Positions 58,767 through 64,000 of a DNA stretch of 64,000 bases are shown one piece after another. A program made the position numbers and the translations under genes. The first letter of the stretch is position 1. Each line of letters opens with the position of its first letter. Under the pieces are notes generated by a model. That model was not told the origin of the DNA, did no database searches, and saw only the letters and a list, made by a program, of their open reading frames with translations. This stretch comes from Sipunculus nudus (lineage: Eukaryota > Annelida > Sipuncula > Golfingiida > Sipunculidae): NCBI GenBank assembly GCA_026874595.1, contig CM049310.1, positions 14,608,058 through 14,672,057 on the forward strand. Direction: 5' to 3'.

Positions 58767-58769
<3 letters not shown>
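57474..58769. other. No gene seen
   Basis: Non-coding. GGTCTCGAGTCC near 58158 has a loose B-box look, but no A-box partner is convincing. Confidence 0.5.

Positions 58770-58803
<34 letters not shown>
58770..58803. repeat. (TA)n microsatellite
   Basis: About 17 TA units. Confidence 0.9.
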
Positions 58804-58807
<4 letters not shown>

Positions 58808-58870
58808 GTTAACCACATGCAAACTGATTATACAAAAAAAAACCTATCCTACCTCCAAAGATAGTTCTTA

Positions 58871-59394
58871 GCCGTATATCAAGCTTTCTTTCTCTGCAAT
58901 CAATGACCTGGGTTTGTGCGACAGTCATTCAACCACATATTGACCATGCTCTATAAGCATCTGGGGTTGTTCCTTTTCGTCTACTTACAATATGATACAA
59001 AAGAAATAATTAACAGAGGTGCCCAAATTATCACCAGAACCTACGATAGAAATGTAAATTCCATGACGCTAGTAAGTGAACTGGGATTGATGAAGGTACA
59101 TCAACGCTATACAGTCTATTGCAGTGCTAATGTATCAATGTGTTTGCATAGTTCCCTGTTCAAAAATCATAGTTTTAATTTTGTTAATGAAGCTCACAAT
59201 CAAGGGACTCGAGCTGCTGTGAGTAAAAATTTAGTCGTTCCTAAACCTTATACTAATTATTTGCTGAAGTCTCCACTATTTGCTGAGCCAAAGTTCTGGA
59301 AAAGTTTATCCAGTTAATCTAGATCAGCCACGTCATGTGCTTATTTCAAGAAACGAATTAAACGAGAAATTTTAGAGAATTTATCGGCTACATG
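58871..59394 (+). pseudogene. Degraded C-terminal coding region of non-LTR retrotransposon, copy 2
   Basis: Matches the last 165 or so codons of the copy-1 frame. I-I-N-R-G-A-Q-I-I-T-R-T-Y-D-R-N-V, F-V-N-E-A-H-N-Q-G-T-R-A-A-V-S and V-V-P-K-P-Y-T-N are recognisable. A frame change near 58980 and an in-frame TAA at 59315-59317 break it before the family's usual end near 59394. Confidence 0.75.
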
Positions 59395-59864
59395 ACATAT
59401 TTATTTGGTTTAGATGCATAGTTATAGTTTGTGTCGGTGTATGTAGCACTCTTTTTTGTGAACATTCATTAATCATATAAGAATAATAATTAACTTTATT
59501 CCATGTTGCTTATTCAAAATATTGCTATGGCTGAGTCATTCAATGTTACAGAATACTGTATTATAATTGCTTCGTTCCTCACATTATAGATATATACTGA
59601 CTGTGATACTTTAGTACTGCTCGCCTTTTAAAGTATTAATATGATATTCTTTTAGATATGTTTTTACGTTTTAGAGTTCACATGATTACGATGTTGATGT
59701 TTTATACTCTGAGCAATCGTATTATGAATATATTGTCTCGATATTTTAGATATATTTTTCATCTGTAAATAGTACAGGGCACCAAGGTAGACGAGCTCTA
59801 TTTTAGCTAATTGGTTTATTATCTGTATAAATACGATGTAAATAAATTAATATAATCAATAAAT
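58871..59864 (+). mobile_element. 5'-truncated non-LTR retrotransposon, copy 2 of the 25.6-kb family
   Basis: Homology to copy 1 starts at TATATCAAGCT (58875; 25990 in copy 1) and continues through the coding end and 3' UTR to ACAGGGCACCAAG, TGTATAAATA and the AAATAAAT tail. More diverged and shorter than copy 1. Confidence 0.75.
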
Positions 59865-59912
59865 GGGTGCCAGGGACGTAGTCAGGATAGAGGGAGGGGA
59901 GAGGGCCATGAT

Positions 59913-59960
59913 CAGTGGCGGATCAAGAAATTCGAGAACCTTAGGGGGGCGCTAATATGT
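59913..59960. mobile_element. Solo CAGTGGCGGATC-type transposon end
   Basis: CAGTGGCGGATCAAGAAATT followed by GGGGGGCGC, like the ends at 9354 and 23441. No inverted partner is found downstream; the TA repeat and the pogo-like MITE follow at once, so it may have been truncated by later events. Confidence 0.4.
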
Positions 59961-59979
59961 ATGGGTATTATAAAAACTA

Positions 59980-59982
<3 letters not shown>

Positions 59983-60028
<46 letters not shown>

Positions 60029-60056
60029 TTTATGTATATACATATATATGTATATA
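59983..60056. repeat. (TA)n microsatellite, left flank of the pogo-like MITE
   Basis: TA run becoming degenerate (ACATATA, TATGTATA) before the MITE. Confidence 0.9.
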
Positions 60057-60558
60057 CAATAGAACCTCGAATATACGAAAACTTTGGGGGACATGACTTT
60101 CGTTCGGATATTTGAGGTTACGGGTATGCGAGGTACACCATTGTTTTCAATAAGTATTCTAATACTGCAATCAAATATCGCTAGTGAAGAAGGTAGGCCA
60201 CGTTAATACCTCAGATGTAGACCATTTATATAAATCACTAAACGATTTAAGTGGATTGCAAGTACCCTTTATCCTAATCAGGTGGACAGTACATGTACAG
60301 GTGATCGGACGAATGCAAACGCAGCGACAAAAGCTCTAATTAACTCATTAAGCCTAATTAGATGCGCGGATCGGGTTCACAGGCGAATAAACGACACTCA
60401 TCCAGTTCTCCTTGGAATGACTTTCTATAATTTGGGAAAATATACTTACTGAATGTCGAATTTCTACTTTTTGGCTAATACAGGTAAATTTCGGTGCCCC
60501 GATTTTAATTTCGGAAAAAGGAATTTTCGGAAAAACCAGACACGGAAATTTTAAGTTC

Positions 60559-60563
<5 letters not shown>
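60057..60563. mobile_element. Pogo/mariner-like MITE
   Basis: The left end CAATAGAACCTCGAATATACG and the inverted right end AGTAGAACTTAAAATTTCCG align with mismatches over roughly 20 bases, flanked by TA inside a TA microsatellite. CAGTAGAACCTCG-like ends and TA target fit pogo relatives. Subterminal GTTCGGATATTTGAGG and TTCGGAAAAA words recur on both sides. About 507 bp, no coding. Confidence 0.5.

Positions 60564-60605
<42 letters not shown>
60564..60605. repeat. (TA)n microsatellite, right flank of the pogo-like MITE
   Basis: About 20 TA units directly after the MITE's right end. Confidence 0.9.
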
Positions 60606-60609
<4 letters not shown>

Positions 60610-61050
60610 ATACATCTATATATATAATATACTATACATATTCTATATATATTTTATTGTATGAAAATATAATTTTTTTTTTCTATTATGAAACATGTTT
60701 TTTATCAAGATTAATTACAGGTATATTGGGAAGGTTCCCCCTGCCATATTAGGATTTCTTTTAATATGCAATGTAAAGAGGAAATTTTGAGGTTATTTTG
60801 CACAAAATAATATAAGGATTTCTGTTACTGTTCTCTTATGATTTGTGTCAAGTAGTCAAACTGTAGAGAGGTTCAATATCAAACGTTTATATTTCATCAA
60901 AATTAGGATATAAAATTTCAATCGTCTTCAATATGTTAAAGTCAATGGCCAAAGGCGCATTTACTATTAAAACTTCGGAATATTATCTTTTCAATGGAAT
61001 GCTCGGAGTAAAAGAATTGATATGTTAAAGTCTTATGTTAAACTTTTATT
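60606..61050. other. No gene seen
   Basis: Very AT-rich, nothing recognised. Confidence 0.5.
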
Positions 61051-61052
61051 TT

Positions 61053-61210
61053 ACCGGGGTTTGTGGTCTCGACGGCACACAGTACTCCTGAGCACAGATC
61101 GCGAGTTCGAGTACCGGTATCACCAGAGGAACCGTGAGATTGTTCACGGTCAACCCCAAACAGGGTCTGGTGCTTTGCAGTTCTTCTGCAGCTGTTCATA
61201 AATATCCTCA
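61053..61210 (+). repeat. tRNA-derived SINE-like sequence
   Basis: ACCGGGGTTTGTGGTCTCG is followed some 40 bases later by GCGAGTTCGAGTACCGGT, matching the A-box/B-box layout of a tRNA promoter (B-box AGTTCGAGTAC, 8-9 of 11). The last bases can pair with the opening CCGGGGT, but the cloverleaf is not complete, so a SINE head is more likely than a working tRNA gene. Confidence 0.4.
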
Positions 61211-63203
61211 AATAACTAATTAGAAGTAATAAACTGCAGATAAATTAATTAAAATATCATTGTTAATTAATGAAAAGAAAAATGAAAATTATCACAAAAT
61301 TTAAGAAATTAGATAAAATGAGAGATATTGCAGGTCAATGGGGCGGGGGGCATAACTGACATAAGTGAAAGCAGAATAACAGGGGGCGCGCGCCCCTTTC
61401 CGCGGGCCCCTATTCTTTCACACTATCAGATTAGCTTTGCTTTATATAAAAGTTTCCCAGCAATACCATCCCAGCACACTGTCTCATTACCTCGCATACG
61501 GCTGTTTCACACCTTGTAGTGGCGCTGCGTGTTTGTAAACACAGTCCACGTGTGTCTCTTTACCATAATAAGGCCACGTGACCATGATTGTGAGCCGCAA
61601 CACAGTAAGTTTCAGCCAGCGGGAACTCGTAATAATACATTTGGGGCAAGTCTGTCAGGGCAATCGTGATTTGCATGTGTTGTGAGTCAGCGATGCAATT
61701 ATTCACACGCGCTGTGTTTATGTTGACACCTTTGATCGCGCCCGGAACACTGTTTTTAACACTCGTTTACAGGAATAAGAAAACGGTTTCAGGGCATTTT
61801 TTTGGCAGTGATAAATTATTTTAAAGGGAAGAAGCTATTTTTGTGTTGATTCAACATGCTTTATAGGTGATTTGGTCCCTTTAAGAATCATATTTTCGGC
61901 CCATAATTCGCAAAATATAGGTCACCATGACCTAATTTAAGGTTTCCAGGGAGATTTTTTATGGACCTCTCTTGATGTCAAGTTAGAAGATTCTAGGTCC
62001 TAAGGAAAAACTACAATGTATAATTGCTACGTGAGGAATGTGCCCAGTCCATAGATTGACTAAAGAAAATTTATTAGATGACTCTCAACAGTTCTGATTT
62101 AAAAACATAAAACGTTCACTTTGATCTGCCTGGGCGGGAAATTAAGCGTGTGATCCAACAAAATTGATGTGAGAAATAAGTTTCAGTTTGAAATTAATAC
62201 CTGTAATTTTCGCAAAAAGAACGTGTTTTTAAAGAAAAAGAAGTATCTGGTTAACAAAAGTAAGGTTGCCAACACTGCTTCTCTTGATTTTTACCTTAAT
62301 CAGTAACTTCTTTATGAGAAATAAAATCTGTGTGAGACATAAACCTACTCTGACCAACTTTGTAATGTAATATGTGGGGTTATTAGTGTATAATTCATAT
62401 AATATTTTTATGAAGATTAGCATTTGGCAAATGATAAAAAAAAAAATGAATTTATGTTCATGACCTCGGCTTCGGTAATTTTTCTACATTATTATAATCA
62501 AAATGGCAAATAAGTAAAAAGGATGAAATGTCGTCTTTTCTTGCGAATTACTTCGTCCCATGTAAAATATTTATTCCCAAATCCTTAACGTTAGATGTGA
62601 ATTGTTCATTATCAATATGGCTTATTTATTTCTTATTAAGTCATCAATACCACGAAAATATTTTTTTTTTCATTTTTATATGTATGTAAATAATTATAAA
62701 TTTAAATAGGAATATTAACACAATATAACATAAGAATACTTACAAGAAAAATGTTACATGACAATTACATAAAATTACATGAGAATACTCTCGTACTTAT
62801 TTTGCATTAAATCATTCTCAGTGGCATTAAACTATCAAAATCAACCCTAATTTTTAAATGTAATTTTTATTAGAAAAACAAACCCTTAAAGAATTGTTAT
62901 AGTGTTATCAGTCAAAACAATGGTCAGGACAACACTTAATCCACCTGTTCCCTGTCTCATTCATTGGGTTACACGGCTCTAGATCAAATTGACTGAAAAG
63001 CCTTCTGTTTTTTAAACTGTTAAAACATTCACCAGGATACTAAACAAACGGGCCTTTTGGCCTCGTCTGAAACCAGTCTGCCTAGAAGTGACCATTTGAG
63101 CCCATGAAGAGAATAGGATGAGTCACTGGTTACATAACCAGACAAAGCACTTCCAATCCATTTAATATGACCACCTCAGGAGTCATTCGTAACTTTTCAG
63201 CTA
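61211..63203. other. No gene seen
   Basis: AT-rich non-coding DNA with one GC-rich patch (GGGGCGCGCGCCCC-like) near 61381-61410. No exon or element end recognised. Confidence 0.45.
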
Positions 63204-63520
63204 GCATTCCATACGTGCGTACATGCAGTACGCATGCTCATGCGATACGTATGCGTATGCAGCTATAGAAAACGGACGTCTATGATTCCATTCATACGTA
63301 TGCGTATGCGGTACGCACGCAGCAAGAATTGGGCGTATATTATAGAGCTGTATGAGTATAGAAGTCATCTGCCAACGGAATACCCATCACTGACGTCTAC
63401 GTGTGGAATTTACCCGTCCGTTAGCATGCATATGCGTTTTCAGTCGCTACAGTGAGCGATCGAAACGTGCCTCATGCGCATACGTATGACATACGTGCTG
63501 CATACGCATATATGGAATGC
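63204..63520. mobile_element. Short MITE related to the foldback element at 15771-19345
   Basis: Inverted ends GCATTCCATA at 63204 and, read inward, GCATTCCATATATGCG at 63520. The left half matches the left arm of the large element (TATAGAGCTG-TATGAGTATAGA-GTCATC-GCCAACGGAATAC), and the right half matches its right arm (TATGCGTTTTCAGTCGCT, GAGCGATCGAAAC). CGTATGCGTATGC words are repeated near both ends. It looks like a version in which the two termini are joined and the interior lost. Confidence 0.55.
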
Positions 63521-63802
63521 CTCCAAGAGAATATAATGTGTCCGATTCCTAACTGCATACACATATGTACAACATTTGCATATATATGGTATTCCAACTT
63601 TGGAGTGAAGCTGATTAAATGGCCTGGTGCAAGGGGTTTTTTTTTAATCGTTGCTGTTTAATAAATGTGCTATTTGAAGCTGGAATTGTTTCACAGTAAT
63701 GCCGAATACATACAAACATGTGTGATTTATTTTTCCACTCATGTTTACATTCGTAGTAATAATACTGTTGGTTAGCGTAATGTTTAGAGTAAGGACCAGT
63801 CA
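63521..63802. other. No gene seen
   Basis: Short spacer before the minisatellite. Confidence 0.5.
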
Positions 63803-64000
63803 TGGGTACACGTCGTGGAGATGGGTACACGTCGTGGAGATGGGTACACGTCGTGGAGATGGGTACACGTCGTGGAGATGGGTACACGTCGTGGAGATGG
63901 GTTCACGTCGTGGAGATGGGTACACGTCGTGGAGATGGGTACACGTCGTGGAGATGGGTACACGTCGTGGAGATGGGTACACGTCGTGGAGATGGGTACA
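63803..64000. repeat. 19-bp minisatellite, cut by the window end
   Basis: More than ten copies of GGGTACACGTCGTGGAGAT in perfect register; the only change seen is T for A at 63902. Because 19 is not a multiple of 3, all frames are visited in turn; the open minus-strand frames through it are by-products. The array continues past the window, so its length is unknown. Confidence 0.95.

Noticed and set aside
63615-63982. Minus-strand frames with S-P-R-R and S-T-T-C-T-H repeats
   Set aside because: By-product of the 19-bp minisatellite, which cycles through all frames.
63803-64000. CRISPR-like array at the right edge
   Set aside because: The 19-bp units are joined head to tail without spacers, and the sequence is from an animal genome.

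Overview
The window is a stretch of animal nuclear DNA. It is AT-rich, has no operons or dense coding, is crowded with decayed transposable elements and microsatellites, and holds one recognisable host gene split by GT-AG introns. The mix of elements (BEL/Pao LTR retrotransposon, jockey/CR1/L2-type non-LTR retrotransposons, hAT and pogo-like DNA transposons, Helentron-like elements, and AAGGTCA-rich repeats ending in GACGGACGG) suggests a marine invertebrate, probably a mollusc. That assignment is inference; no species can be named from the sequence alone.

The host gene lies on the minus strand at 34885-37400. Six exons join in phase at five GT-AG introns to give a 290-residue type I membrane protein: signal peptide, an ectodomain of about 165 residues with four N-glycosylation sequons and a possible divergent CUB fold, one membrane helix, and a tyrosine-bearing tail with a YxxM motif. 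I do not recognise the family.

Layout. 1-3.4 kb: a Helentron-like non-autonomous element (249-1969) with an internal tandem array, then a GC-rich MITE and a tRNA-like SINE remnant. 3.4-9.3 kb: mostly featureless, with a promoter-like cluster at 7.76-7.91 kb. 9.35-10.4 kb: a TIR element with a 5-bp duplication and three internal tandem repeats. 11-15 kb: purine-rich and GTA microsatellites. 15.1-19.35 kb: a MITE rich in GTCGCC, then a 3.6-kb foldback element with arms of about 0.8 kb. 20.7-21.9 kb: a pogo-like deletion derivative that keeps the start of its transposase. 22-26.98 kb: a decayed LINE fragment, an AGT/ATT microsatellite, another CAGTGGCGGATCC element, and a truncated non-LTR retrotransposon. 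27-34.8 kb: microsatellites, poly(C) tracts and one AAGGTCA repeat. 34.9-37.4 kb: the host gene. 38.4-40.0 kb: an L2/CR1-like fragment. 40.9-48.4 kb: a BEL/Pao element with both LTRs and a perfect target duplication but many coding breaks. 48.4-64 kb: a short second Helentron-like copy (52292-52789), a hAT element with a perfect 8-bp duplication (55143-56040), a second copy of the 25.6-kb non-LTR family (58.9-59.9 kb), a pogo-like MITE, a SINE-like sequence, a short relative of the foldback element, and a 19-bp minisatellite cut by the window end.

Apart from the membrane-protein gene, nearly every recognisable coding piece belongs to a mobile element, and all of those are broken or truncated. 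No rRNA, functional tRNA, CRISPR array or prokaryotic gene was found.
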